This document shows positions 1-7,880 of a stretch of 27,950 nucleotides of DNA, piece after piece. The notes under the pieces are model-generated. The model worked only from the letters and a program-made list of their open reading frames with translations, did no database searches and was not told where the DNA came from. The stretch spans positions 1-27,950 of IMG/VR virus record IMGVR_UViG_3300048592_001403. One strand, written 5' to 3'. Source of the DNA: a virus. Position 1 is the first letter of the stretch, and each line of letters starts with the position of its first letter. A program made the translations under genes and the position numbers.

Positions 1-1056
1 ATGATGCCCACCTCGAAAGCCCAAGCGGCCCACGTCAAGGAGCTTCGCATTTCCGATGCTCGTGGCCAGCGCAGGCGAGAGCTTCCGCGCACGATCCAAG
101 TCTCGCTCCTGATCGGTGATCAAAAGGACCGGATCGCCACAAAGTATGGCAAGTCTGAGTTCAACATAAACCTGAAGCGAGAAAGCGAGATCGCCCGCTT
201 CTTCGAGCATCGGTACGGTGGCGAGGATTATGTGCTGCCCGATGACGACGCCGGACGCGACGACGCGCTCTTAATGGCCCACCATCAGGTTAAGCTTGCC
301 CACGGTAAGCGCCGGGCCTTGAACTGGATTGCGGCGCGTTGCCCTTGGATGCAACCAGCCGAAGCTGAGCAGATCATCGCCCGCGCCTATGCACAAGACT
401 GGAACTTTACCGCCGACAAGCTCGCCGAACGGCTCGGCCTGACCTTCGATCTCCGCAATGCGCTCGGCGTTACGACAATCGGATCGGTCGATGTGGATAA
501 GGCAGGGCGCAAAGAGCTCCGGAAGGCCAAGGATCGCGAGTATCAGGCGGCAGTCCGCGCGGCCTCCGGAGCGACGCCTCGGACGCACAGTATCCGTAAG
601 CTTGAACCGTGGAGTAACAGGGCTGAACCGATGAGTGTGGCTCAATGGTATCGCTTACCTAAATCGCAGCGGGATCACGAGGTTGAGGCGCTGAGACAGT
701 TTCGTCGGCAGCAAGATACGGAGTATCCCTCAGGGGCCGACGAAACATTCTCAGGCACCGAAGGGCTGGCTCAGTCTTCTAGAACGTCGCGTGAAGATAT
801 GGCCCGCACCGGGGCCGGACGCGGGCTTGAGGCCGCGCCGGGTCAGGCAGCGGGGCATGATCACAGCACCCGGTGTGACAGCCCGCCCGAGCTTTGTGAC
901 AGCGAAGCCCGGCTTTGTGACATCGACGAGCACACATCGGAACCTGACGGAATGAACTCAGACCTTCGAAACCGCGCCAAGCGGTTTTGCGACGATCTTC
1001 CCTTCCTTACTTTTCGCGACGGCCTTCCTTTGGTTCAGCAGCACACAGCACCATGA
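1..1056 (+). CDS. Hypothetical protein of an element-specific family (CPWM / TTIG motifs)
   Basis: 351 codons; the start may lie further left because the window begins at the first ATG. I do not recognise a characterised family. Residues about 55-165 hold the shared features RYGGEDYVLPDD, LNWIAARCPWM and LGLTFDLRNALGVTTIG, which recur in order in the gene at 12865-13803 and partly in 12314-12868 and 13800-14252. A basic stretch follows (DKAGRKELRKAKDRE), then a KLEPW...QWYR segment that looks like a degenerate helix-turn-helix matching KTKPWVALGIKKRWYF in the second copy. The C-terminal third is low-complexity and encoded over direct repeats and a hairpin, so it may be little conserved as protein. 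Position at the left of the element and a DNA-binding-like tail suggest a replication or regulatory role; that is inference. Confidence 0.75.
   Translation: MMPTSKAQAAHVKELRISDARGQRRRELPRTIQVSLLIGDQKDRIATKYGKSEFNINLKRESEIARFFEHRYGGEDYVLPDDDAGRDDALLMAHHQVKLAHGKRRALNWIAARCPWMQPAEAEQIIARAYAQDWNFTADKLAERLGLTFDLRNALGVTTIGSVDVDKAGRKELRKAKDREYQAAVRAASGATPRTHSIRKLEPWSNRAEPMSVAQWYRLPKSQRDHEVEALRQFRRQQDTEYPSGADETFSGTEGLAQSSRTSREDMARTGAGRGLEAAPGQAAGHDHSTRCDSPPELCDSEARLCDIDEHTSEPDGMNSDLRNRAKRFCDDLPFLTFRDGLPLVQQHTAP
874..922 (+). repeat. Three TGTGACA direct repeats at exact 21-bp period
   Basis: TGTGACA occurs at 874-880, 895-901 and 916-922, so the starts are 21 bp apart, two helical turns. The repeats lie inside the 3' end of the gene at 1-1056. 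The same half-site (TTGTGACT and its complement) forms the inverted repeat at 1174-1221. The spacing is what iterons or a cooperative operator array show. Because the repeats are also translated (each as CDS or CDI), a coding repeat is the alternative. Confidence 0.5.
969..987 (+). terminator. Short hairpin with T-run in a shared 3' module
   Basis: AAACCGC (969-975) pairs with GCGGTTT (981-987) around a five-base loop, and the 3' arm ends in TTTT. Almost the same hairpin occurs at 13656-13673 in the paralogous gene. The T-run is short and the hairpin is inside the reading frame, so terminator activity is uncertain. The conservation of the block is the stronger observation. Confidence 0.3.
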
Positions 1057-1442
1057 GACATGCCCCCAACAACCACACGCCCGGTCTTTCCATGCGGAGT
1101 GAGCGTGCCCGTCAAGGGCCAGCGAGCGAACGACGCACAGATAGGGACAGGGAGGGTGGATGCAGCACGACTGTTGTGACTTACGCTAAGAGCGCCTTGA
1201 GGGCGCACGCTACAGTCACAAGATCAACATTCTTTCTCCGGTTGAGAAGAGCGCAACAATGAACATGCAGGCACAAGGCACACACAGGGCCAAGGGCGGC
1301 CATCAAGGCCGACCCGATCACGAGCACCCCGACAGCGATCAACGCGATTTTAAACCGTTGGAAAGGCCGTCACGGGTCCCTCCAGACGTGCAGCATGCGG
1401 GGGCGCCGCACCCCGAGCCATCGCTAGTTTATGGAAATTCCC
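1057..1442. other. Control region between gene 1-1056 and the terminase operon
   Basis: No convincing gene. A reading frame at 1259-1456 lacks a good ribosome binding site and has an unprotein-like composition. The reverse strand holds a hydrophobic stretch with no usable start. The region contains the inverted repeat at 1174-1221 and a GGGACAGGGAGGG string (1144-1156) that recurs at 4712-4724 upstream of the gene at 4974. It probably holds the promoter for the head operon. Confidence 0.5.
1174..1221. promoter_or_regulatory. Inverted repeat TTGTGACT ... AGTCACAA
   Basis: TTGTGACT (1174-1181) and AGTCACAA (1214-1221) are exact complements 32 bp apart, with a weaker GCGCC/GGGCGC pair between them. 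The arms match the TGTGACA repeats at 874-922, so one DNA-binding protein could recognise both. It lies about 220 bp upstream of the small terminase gene and could be an operator or part of an origin. Confidence 0.45.
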
Positions 1443-1973
1443 ATGCCCACGCATAAAAACCTGACACAACGCGCGTTCGCCAAGCTGGTCGGCCTGTCCC
1501 ACGGCAGGATCGCGGAGCTTGTTTCGGAGGGCCTTCCGGTGGAGCCGGGCGGCGGCATCGACCCCGACCGGGGGCGGTCATGGATTGCGAACAATCTCGA
1601 CCCGAAGCGCCGCCTGTCCGCCAAGCCGTCGCTGGGCTTCACGTCCGATCTGCAACCGCCCGATGCTTCCCCGCTCGCGCAGATGCGGACCAAGAAACTC
1701 CAAGCCGAGGCCCGGCTCGCCGAGCTTGATGTCTTGCGCCGCACCCGCACGGTTGTTTCACGCGCGGACGTCACTGCCGCCGCCTTTGGCCGGGCACGCT
1801 TCGAACGCGACGCATGGCACGGCTGGGCCGCTCGTGCGGCATCAGAACTGGCCGCAGCCTCTGGCGGCGATGCGGGCATTACCTTCACGACCCTTGACCG
1901 CCTCGTCCGCGAGCATCTGGCCGAGCTTGCAAAGACGCCGTGGTCGGTCGACGGCTCACAAGAGGACGCATGA
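1443..1973 (+). CDS. terS: Phage terminase small subunit (Nu1-like)
   Basis: 176 codons from the ATG at 1443, which has GGA at 1433-1435. An in-frame ATG at 1431 is possible but has no ribosome binding site. The N-terminus (TQRAFAKLVGLSHGRIAELV) is a winged helix-turn-helix of the kind Nu1-type small terminases use to bind the packaging site. The middle is a charged helix (MRTKKLQAEARLAELDVLRR) typical of the oligomerisation segment, and the C-terminus would contact the large subunit. It overlaps the large terminase gene by ATGA, so the two are translationally coupled. The assignment rests on this architecture and on the neighbour; primary-sequence conservation is low in the family. Confidence 0.8.
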   Translation: MPTHKNLTQRAFAKLVGLSHGRIAELVSEGLPVEPGGGIDPDRGRSWIANNLDPKRRLSAKPSLGFTSDLQPPDASPLAQMRTKKLQAEARLAELDVLRRTRTVVSRADVTAAAFGRARFERDAWHGWAARAASELAAASGGDAGITFTTLDRLVREHLAELAKTPWSVDGSQEDA

Positions 1974-3832
1974 CAACCGCAGCACAATGGTTCGACGAGC
2001 AGTGGCGGGCGGGCCTCGCGCCCGACCCGGAAATGACGGTCACGCAATGGGCGGAAGCCTACCGGATGCTTCCGGCAACGGCGGCAGAACCGGGCCGCTG
2101 GCGGACGAGCAGGACACCCTATCTCGCGGAGATCATGGCAACGCTTTCGCCGTCATCGCCCATCGAGAAGGTCGTCGTCATGAAGGCGGCACAGGTCGGC
2201 GGCACCGAGGTCGGCCTCAACCTCTTGGGCGCGATCATCCACTTGTGGCCGGGCCTTTGCCTTCATGTCAGTCCGACAACCGAGAGCGCCAGGCGCATGG
2301 TCCGTGCACGGGTCGATCCCATGATCGAGGCCACACCCGAATTGTCCTCGCGCATCGTCACGCCCGGCCCGCGCAAGAGCGGCAACTCGCAATTCTTCAA
2401 AGCCTATCCCGGTGGCGCGGTAGCCTTCGTCGGCGCGAACAGCGGCGTGGGCCTCCGCTCCACGCCCGCCCGCTTCGTGGTCCTCGATGAGACGGACGGC
2501 TTTCCGATGAGCGCAGGAGAGGAAGGCGATCCGGTCCAACTTGCCACCGCGCGAACCGCAACCTTTCGCGGCCGACGGAAAATACTCCTGATCTCCACGC
2601 CGACGATGGCGGGCATGAGCAGGATCGCGGCGGCCTACGCGGAGAGCGATCAGCGTAGGCTTCATTTTGCTTGTCTCCATTGCGGCGAACGCTTCGCGCC
2701 GACATGGGCCGACATTCGATGGCCGGAAGATCACCCCGAGGCGGCAACTCTCGTCTGCCCGCAGTGTGGCGGCATCCATGAGGAACGTGAAAAGCCGACG
2801 CTTCTCGCCGCCGCCGAATGGCGGGCCACCGCGCCGGGCGACGGACGGACGGCGGGCTTTCATGTTTCCGGCCTCGCATCGCCCTTCGTCTCGTGGGGCG
2901 AACTTGCGCAAGAGTTTCTTGCATCGCGCCGTGATCCCTCGCGCTTGCAGGTCTGGACGAATACGGGCCTTGGCGAGGTTTGGGAGGATCGTGAAACCTC
3001 GCCCGTCGAGGTCGAAGCCTTGATGGCGCGGGCAGAGGAAGCCGATCCGCCGTGGACGGAATTGCTGCCCGACGGCGTGGCGCTCATAACCGTCGGTGCG
3101 GACGTTCAGCAAGATCGCATCGAATGCGAGTTCGTCGCGTGGGGCTCGGGCGAGAGGTCGTGGTCCATCGACTACGCCGTCGTGTGGGGCGACACCGCGC
3201 AGGATGCGGTCTGGCAGGCTTTCGATCAGCTTCTCCTCCGCCGCTTCCGGCATCGCCGCGCCCTGCCGGATCTTGCCGTCCATGCCGTTGCCATCGACGC
3301 GGGCTATCGGACGGATCGCGTCATGGCCTTCGCGCAGGTCCGCGCCAACCGGCGCACGTGGGCGATCAAGGGCCGGGCCGGGGCTGGTGTGAAGCCGTGG
3401 CCAGCAAGGCCACCAAAGCCGCGCCGGGCAAGCGCGGGCGTGGTCCACATTGTCGGCGTTGATGCGCTCAAGCAGACGATCATGGCAAGGTTGCGCATCG
3501 CGGAACCGGGACCGGGCCATGTCGCCTTTCCATCGGACAGGGACCGCGAGTGGTTCACGCAGATCACAAGCGAACGCGTCGTGCGCAAGTTTCATGCCGG
3601 GCGGGCGCGGCTCGAATGGGTCGCGGACAAGACGATCAGGAACGAGGCACTGGACGCGCGGACCTATGCCACCGCCGCGTTGCATGGCCTCTATGCCCTC
3701 GGCGTATCGTTGGAAGAACGGGCGAAGGCCGCGATGGCGGCACCGCTCCGATCCAGTTCGCCCTCGCCGGATCGGGCGGAACCCGCGAAGGCTCAACCTC
3801 GCGTGATAAGGTCGAGGTGGCTGGACCGCTGA
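1970..3832 (+). CDS. terL: Phage terminase large subunit, GpA family
   Basis: 620 aa from the ATG that overlaps the terS stop (AGAGGA just upstream). This is the packaging motor ATPase and DNA-cleaving nuclease of a lambda-like system. Visible motifs: the variant Walker A KAAQVGGTE (residues 72-80), Walker B VVLDETD (170-176), the coupling motif LLISTPT (206-212), a four-cysteine zinc site (C235, C238, C263, C266), and acidic nuclease motifs in GADVQQDR and VAIDAGYRTDR. The length fits lambda gpA (about 640). No frameshift is seen, so packaging activity may be intact. Portal and capsid genes follow after an interruption of about 1.9 kb. Confidence 0.95.
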   Translation: MTTAAQWFDEQWRAGLAPDPEMTVTQWAEAYRMLPATAAEPGRWRTSRTPYLAEIMATLSPSSPIEKVVVMKAAQVGGTEVGLNLLGAIIHLWPGLCLHVSPTTESARRMVRARVDPMIEATPELSSRIVTPGPRKSGNSQFFKAYPGGAVAFVGANSGVGLRSTPARFVVLDETDGFPMSAGEEGDPVQLATARTATFRGRRKILLISTPTMAGMSRIAAAYAESDQRRLHFACLHCGERFAPTWADIRWPEDHPEAATLVCPQCGGIHEEREKPTLLAAAEWRATAPGDGRTAGFHVSGLASPFVSWGELAQEFLASRRDPSRLQVWTNTGLGEVWEDRETSPVEVEALMARAEEADPPWTELLPDGVALITVGADVQQDRIECEFVAWGSGERSWSIDYAVVWGDTAQDAVWQAFDQLLLRRFRHRRALPDLAVHAVAIDAGYRTDRVMAFAQVRANRRTWAIKGRAGAGVKPWPARPPKPRRASAGVVHIVGVDALKQTIMARLRIAEPGPGHVAFPSDRDREWFTQITSERVVRKFHAGRARLEWVADKTIRNEALDARTYATAALHGLYALGVSLEERAKAAMAAPLRSSSPSPDRAEPAKAQPRVIRSRWLDR

Positions 3833-3897
3833 ATGGCCGAGCGCAGCTGATCGCTTCGATGGAGAAGGCCAAGGGCGGACAACGCATGAGCCGGAGG

Positions 3898-4596
3898 TTA
3901 CTGATACTTGCGGCGCTTGAAAGCGGCGACGTCGGCAGCGGACAGCTTGAACCACTCTCCGTTGGCACGCTTGTCGGCAAACCGTCGATGCCAATAGGCT
4001 TCAATGCCGGGGGGATCATCTGTCCGGATTGAGTGTTCGAGAACAGCAGCATCCGGAAGAGCGGTACGAATTTGCTTCACACGCTTCTCTAGTTCATCGC
4101 CGCGCCCGATCTTAAAGTAGGCTCCCGCCTTGATCAGATAGACATAACCCTCCCGCTCAGCCGCTAAGCGGGGATCACTCGACTTCGGCGGAAGTATTGA
4201 GAGCAAGTCTTGGTACTCTTGCTGCTGCGAAGCCCAATCCCTTAATCCCTCAACCATCGCTGTCTTGCTACCAAAGTGAGCATCCAAGCTACTTGAATGA
4301 GGAAATGCCGGATGCTCTTTTTGATAGAACATCATCTGATACTTGGTCGGAAACGCCCTAAAGTGCCGGCAAGCCTCTGCCAGATGAGGGAACACTTGAT
4401 CGGGGTCCCATCTTTGAATGAACTTTTGTGGCTCGAAGCCCGCTTCAATGACGGCCTCGCTCCATTTGGTCCAGAACTTGCCTAGCCATTCGCTCCCACG
4501 AATGCCTGTCACGCGTGCAAACTTTTCGCGGCCCGGTGGCGTCCCACCATTGGCCGCCGCAAGTCGCTTGATTTCCATAAGTATTTTTTCTCGCAT
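3898..4596 (-). CDS. GIY-YIG nuclease-like protein (T5orf172/MUG113 type)
   Basis: 232 aa from the ATG at 4596; an in-frame ATG at 4644 also exists, and neither has a strong ribosome binding site. The C-terminal domain (from about residue 150) begins YVYLIKAGAYFKIGR, followed by E199 and the family's terminal GEWF (213-216), as in T5orf172/MUG113 GIY-YIG domains. The N-terminal about 130 residues, with the LAAANGGTPPGREKF pattern, resemble DNA-binding repeats found in homing-type nucleases. It is the only reverse-strand gene in the head module and sits directly behind the large terminase stop. This position suggests a free-standing homing endonuclease or a late insertion (morphon). It lacks the classical GIY triplet, having VYL and KIG, which is usual for this subfamily. 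Confidence 0.8.
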   Translation of the reverse strand: MREKILMEIKRLAAANGGTPPGREKFARVTGIRGSEWLGKFWTKWSEAVIEAGFEPQKFIQRWDPDQVFPHLAEACRHFRAFPTKYQMMFYQKEHPAFPHSSSLDAHFGSKTAMVEGLRDWASQQQEYQDLLSILPPKSSDPRLAAEREGYVYLIKAGAYFKIGRGDELEKRVKQIRTALPDAAVLEHSIRTDDPPGIEAYWHRRFADKRANGEWFKLSAADVAAFKRRKYQ

Positions 4597-4736
4597 AAGC
4601 AGAAGACTAGGACACCGCGTCTGTGCTGACAAGATCGCCAACATGCAAAGGGACGGGGATCGCCGTTCCGATCAAAGCTTAAATTCAGGCAATGATGTTT
4701 CTCAAGAGAAAGGGACAGGGAGGGCGACCGCACAAT

Positions 4737-4756
4737 ACTCCCGAAATTTCGGGAGT
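4737..4756. promoter_or_regulatory. 20-bp perfect palindrome ACTCCCGAAATTTCGGGAGT
   Basis: The sequence equals its own reverse complement over 20 bp, and a further half-site ACTCCCG follows at 4775-4781. No T-run follows, so a dimeric repressor operator is more likely than a terminator. It lies in the divergent region and could serve the GIY-YIG gene, gene 4974, or both. Confidence 0.55.
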
Positions 4757-4850
4757 TTCAACAGCAGTCCGATTACTCCCGCATTCGCCGGATTTTCTTC
4801 CCAGCAAAAGCCGTTGCAATGATGGCTTCCCGCCTTCCGTCGCCTGCAAA

Positions 4851-4913
4851 TGGACCATATATGGTCCACTAATTGCAAATTCACCTCAAGTGGTATCAAT
4901 ATGGTCCACTAAT
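4851..4913. promoter_or_regulatory. 18-bp palindrome plus 15-bp direct repeat (operator pair)
   Basis: TGGACCATATATGGTCCA (4851-4868) is a perfect palindrome. Its right half, extended to ATATGGTCCACTAAT (4859-4873), is repeated exactly at 4899-4913, 40 bp away (about four turns). The second copy ends 8 bp before the putative -35 at 4921. This is the arrangement of a two-site operator controlling the following operon. Confidence 0.6.
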
Positions 4914-4920
4914 CAGTGGG

Positions 4921-4949
4921 TTACAAAGCATACAAAGATGTGCTATACA
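4921..4949 (+). promoter_or_regulatory. Putative sigma70-type promoter for gene 4974
   Basis: TTACAA (4921-4926), a 17-bp spacer and an extended -10 TGCTATACA (TATACA at 4944-4949). The operator repeat lies immediately upstream. A five-codon leader frame (4960-4977) overlaps the start of gene 4974. Confidence 0.45.
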
Positions 4950-4973
4950 GGCGATTAACATGAGGGCCACCAC

Positions 4974-5570
4974 ATGAAGAAGATCACGGCTGCGGACTTT
5001 TACAGGCTCGTAGGCATCAAGGAAAACAGTCATAAAGCTTACGTCTCGCGCGGTGAAGTCGCACTCGCCTTCGGCACATCCCGCCCGAACGCGGGTGGAG
5101 TTTTTCTGGACCTCGATGTCGTCGCGTCTCTCCTGACCGACGAACTGACCCCTGCGTTTTCTCGCAAGACGGCTGCGACCCTCATTCGTGCATTCGCCGA
5201 CGTATGGCTCCACGCCGTCACAATGGCCGAAGCGGAAGCCGAGCCCGCTTTCCTGATCGTCGCTGAATTTGGCGCGGCAACATTTGGAAGGCGCGGTGAA
5301 ACGCGTGAGGGCGTCAACATCGGCGCGGCCACCCTTGCAGAAGCTTGGAAGGCGATGCAGCACGGAAAGAAAGTCGCCGACCGCATGACGTTCGTCAACG
5401 TCACATCCCTGCTCCGCGATCTCCGAAGCAGGGCGGCAAAGGAAGGCATCGATCTTCCAGAAGTCTTCGTGCCTCGCGACGATCCGGCATTCATGACCGA
5501 AATGGAAGATTTCCGTGCCCGTCGAGAAGCCCATGCGGCGCGTGTCATTGCAGCGAGGACAACGCCATGA
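4974..5570 (+). CDS. Hypothetical protein with possible N-terminal HTH
   Basis: 198 aa. I do not recognise the family. The start ATG has GAGG at 4962-4965. The N-terminus (TAADFYRLVGIKENSHKAYV) may form a helix-turn-helix. The middle is helical, and the C-terminal 30 residues are charged. It follows the palindromic operator region, so it may be an autoregulated DNA-binding protein. It overlaps the next gene by ATGA, and with that gene stands between terminase and portal, where many phages have accessory or head-completion genes. No membrane segment or signal peptide is seen. Confidence 0.7.
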   Translation: MKKITAADFYRLVGIKENSHKAYVSRGEVALAFGTSRPNAGGVFLDLDVVASLLTDELTPAFSRKTAATLIRAFADVWLHAVTMAEAEAEPAFLIVAEFGAATFGRRGETREGVNIGAATLAEAWKAMQHGKKVADRMTFVNVTSLLRDLRSRAAKEGIDLPEVFVPRDDPAFMTEMEDFRARREAHAARVIAARTTP

Positions 5571-5755
5571 CCACAGCGCGAGAACGCATCGAGGCCATGC
5601 GCGTCAGGGCGCGAGGCGGCGCACTGTTCACATGCGAGCAGATCGCCAAAGAACTTGGCATCCCTGTTGAGGAAGTGATGAAAGTTGCCCTTTGTCACTT
5701 CAACCGACCTGACGGCTTCATCCCTGCACCTCATGCCGGAGAGACAAAGCAGTGA
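5567..5755 (+). CDS. Small HTH-like protein, 62 aa
   Basis: 62 aa, coupled by ATGA to the gene before it and by GTGA to the portal gene after it. The middle, FTCEQIAKELGIPVEEVMKV, reads as a helix-turn-helix. The function is unknown; a small operon regulator or DNA-binding adaptor is possible. Coupling on both sides, with open frames in the whole operon, supports that it is expressed. Confidence 0.7.
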   Translation: MTTARERIEAMRVRARGGALFTCEQIAKELGIPVEEVMKVALCHFNRPDGFIPAPHAGETKQ

Positions 5756-7167
5756 TCGATTGGCTCTCCAAGCTTTTCTCTAGCGCTTCCACCCCTGCCC
5801 GTGTCCGCTCCTATGACGGCGGCGCGGGCGGACGACGCTGGAAGGGCGCGGGCGAAATGGCGTCCCAGCAGGCCGCAGGGCTTGCCGCCCGTGGCACCCT
5901 TGCCCGCCGAGCCCGTTACCTCGTCGGCAACAATGCCTTGGCCAGCGCTGGCGTCGAGGCATGGGTCAGCGCCCTCGTCGGCACTGGCATCAAGGGCCAG
6001 AGCGCCCATCCCGATCCGAGCCACCGCGCAGAGATCAGTGCCGCGTTTGAGGCGTGGACAGACCTCGCCGACGCCGACGGCCTGACCGACTTCTACGGAT
6101 TGCAGGCACTCGCCGCCCGCAGGATCGTCATTGACGGCGAAGCGCTCGGCCTCCTCACGACGGGCGAAGGCGGGCGTCTTGCGATCCGCCTTCTCGATCC
6201 CGAGCAGCTTGACGGCAGCATGACCCGCGAGCTTGGAGGCGGCGCACGCATCATCGCAGGCGTCGAGTTCGACGGAAGCGGTAAGCGGACCGCCTATTTT
6301 ATTTTCCCGGATCGGCCCGGCCTCGGCTTCACGCTCACATCGGTTCGCGTTCCTGCCGAGAACGTCGTCCATGTGTTCCGCCCCGACGTGCCGGGACAGG
6401 TGAGGGGCATCAGTTGGTTCGCACCTGTCCTGCTTCGGCTCAACGAGCATGATCAGGCCATCGACGCGCAGCTTGTCCGCCAGAAGTTAAGCGCGATGCT
6501 CGCGGGCTTCGTCATCGATCCGAATGGTGAGGGCGCGGGCCTTGGCGATCCTCCCGCCGTCAATGGCATTCTTGAGGGCGGACTTGAGCCGGGCACCATC
6601 AAGATACTGAGCGGCGGACAGGACATCAGGTTTTCCGATCCCGCCACCATCGGCGCAGAGGCGACCGCGTTTCTCACCGTGACCGCGCGGGAGATCGCAG
6701 CGGGCCTCGGCGTTCCCTACGAGGCAATGACGGGCGATCTGTCGTCGGTCAATTACAGCAGCATAAGAGCGGGCTTGGTGGAGTTTCGCCGCCGGGCAGA
6801 AGCGATCCAGCATGGCATCATCGCGTTTCAATTCCTGCGCCCGATCTGGCGGCAGTGGCTCCTGACCGAATTTCTCAGTGGGCGGATCAAATCGCCGGGC
6901 AGCGATTTGGAAGCCCTTCTCGCGGTCAAGTGGATCACGCCGAAAACGCAATGGGTCGATCCTGCAAAGGATATCGCCGCCGAGACGGAAGCCATTGCAG
7001 CGGGCCTCATGTCACGCCGCGAGGCCATCGCAAGCCGTGGCTACGACATCGAAGCGGTGGACGCCGAGATCGCCGCCGATCATGCCCGCGAAAAATCGCT
7101 CGGCCTCGACTTCGCGCCGAAGCCTGCGCCCATGCCCGTGACACCGAAGAAGGTTGCAGTCGAATGA
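5752..7167 (+). CDS. Phage portal protein, lambda gpB family
   Basis: 471 aa from a GTG start overlapping the previous stop. It would form the dodecameric ring at the capsid vertex through which DNA is packaged. The pattern fits lambda-type portals: a basic N-terminal region with LAARGTLARRARYLVGNN, a core segment with RIVIDGEALGLLTT, LLDPEQLDG and RGISWFAPVLLRL, and the conserved MTGDLSSVNYSSIRAGLVEF segment near residue 325-345. It is somewhat shorter than lambda gpB (533). It lies two small genes downstream of terL and overlaps the ParB-like gene by ATGA. No disruption is seen. Confidence 0.93.
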   Translation: MIDWLSKLFSSASTPARVRSYDGGAGGRRWKGAGEMASQQAAGLAARGTLARRARYLVGNNALASAGVEAWVSALVGTGIKGQSAHPDPSHRAEISAAFEAWTDLADADGLTDFYGLQALAARRIVIDGEALGLLTTGEGGRLAIRLLDPEQLDGSMTRELGGGARIIAGVEFDGSGKRTAYFIFPDRPGLGFTLTSVRVPAENVVHVFRPDVPGQVRGISWFAPVLLRLNEHDQAIDAQLVRQKLSAMLAGFVIDPNGEGAGLGDPPAVNGILEGGLEPGTIKILSGGQDIRFSDPATIGAEATAFLTVTAREIAAGLGVPYEAMTGDLSSVNYSSIRAGLVEFRRRAEAIQHGIIAFQFLRPIWRQWLLTEFLSGRIKSPGSDLEALLAVKWITPKTQWVDPAKDIAAETEAIAAGLMSRREAIASRGYDIEAVDAEIAADHAREKSLGLDFAPKPAPMPVTPKKVAVE

Positions 7168-7880
7168 ATGCGCCAATGAGGTCACGCCTTCCAGACTACG
7201 ACATTCATCCGCTGGCGGAACTTTTTCCCTTCATGAATGAACACGATGCATCGGCTCTCGCACAGTCGATCAGGGACATCGGCCTTCAACAGCCTATCGT
7301 TCTTTACGAGGGCAAAATCCTTGACGGGCGCAATCGTTACGTTGCCTGTTCCAATCTGCGGATCATTCCAGAGTTCACACAATACCAAGGCGACGATCCA
7401 CTAGGCTTCGTCATATCGGCCAATATTGCCCTCCGACACCTCACCGAGGCGCAGCGCTCGATGGTCGCCGCCAAGATCGCCAACATGCGGAGGGGGCGAC
7501 CGAGCAATACTGACCGAATTCAGACAGTTTCCATTTCTCAGGAGCAAGCCGCCGATTTGCTCCACGTTGGACGGAGCAGCGTCATCGACGCCCGCACCAT
7601 CATCCAGCGTGGAACACCCGAACTCGCAACGATGGTTGAACGGGGCGAGGTCGCTGTCTCTGCGGCGGCAGAGGTGGCCCGCCTGCCACGGGCTCAACAG
7701 CGCAGCATTGTTCGGGAGGGCGCGGCCAGCATCGCCAGCGCGGCGCGGGAGCAGCGGCAGGAGCGGCAAAGCCGCCCGCGAGCTGATGGAGTTACTCCGT
7801 TGGTCCGCAAGGTGCTTGCCCTGCTGGAACACGCGACACCAGCAGAGAAGAAGTTAATCAAGAAGGCTCTCAACCAATGA
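7164..7880 (+). CDS. ParB-like (ParB/Srx fold) protein with HTH
   Basis: 238 aa from the ATG overlapping the portal stop. The N-terminal domain carries the ParB/Srx signature, with LQQPIVLYEGKILDGRNRYVA (DGRNR at residues 54-58), then a central helix-turn-helix (QEQAADLLHVGRSSVIDA) and a lysine-rich tail. It ends in ATGA overlap with the capsid gene. Such proteins may bind CTP or DNA, or act as nucleases. Its place between portal and protease/capsid is unusual: the expected gene there is a protease or scaffold. Packaging-site recognition, DNA modification or a regulatory role are all possible. Confidence 0.85.
   Translation: MNAPMRSRLPDYDIHPLAELFPFMNEHDASALAQSIRDIGLQQPIVLYEGKILDGRNRYVACSNLRIIPEFTQYQGDDPLGFVISANIALRHLTEAQRSMVAAKIANMRRGRPSNTDRIQTVSISQEQAADLLHVGRSSVIDARTIIQRGTPELATMVERGEVAVSAAAEVARLPRAQQRSIVREGAASIASAAREQRQERQSRPRADGVTPLVRKVLALLEHATPAEKKLIKKALNQ

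Larger units (their letters stand above)
4597..4973. other. Regulatory intergenic region between the GIY-YIG gene and gene 4974
   Basis: This 377-bp divergent region contains no gene I can support. It holds a GGGACAGGGAGGG string (4712-4724), a 20-bp palindrome, an 18-bp palindrome with a repeated half-site, and a promoter candidate close to gene 4974. These are listed separately. Confidence 0.6.

Noticed and set aside
874-922. CRISPR-like reading of the short repeats
   Set aside because: The repeat unit is only seven bases, lies inside a gene, and there are no cas genes anywhere in the window.
1184-1373. Reverse-strand hydrophobic stretch (ALIAVGVLVIGSALMAALG) resembling a small membrane protein
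   Set aside because: It follows a stop with no ATG or well-placed GTG/TTG and ribosome binding site, and it lies across the inverted repeat at 1174-1221.
1259-1456. 65-codon frame before the small terminase
   Set aside because: Weak ribosome binding site, composition rich in H, P and D, and overlap with the terS start; no homology pattern recognised.
2153-3994. 613-codon open frame antisense to the large terminase
   Set aside because: It mirrors a motif-complete terminase gene; long antisense frames are common in GC-rich coding DNA and this one has no recognisable domain.
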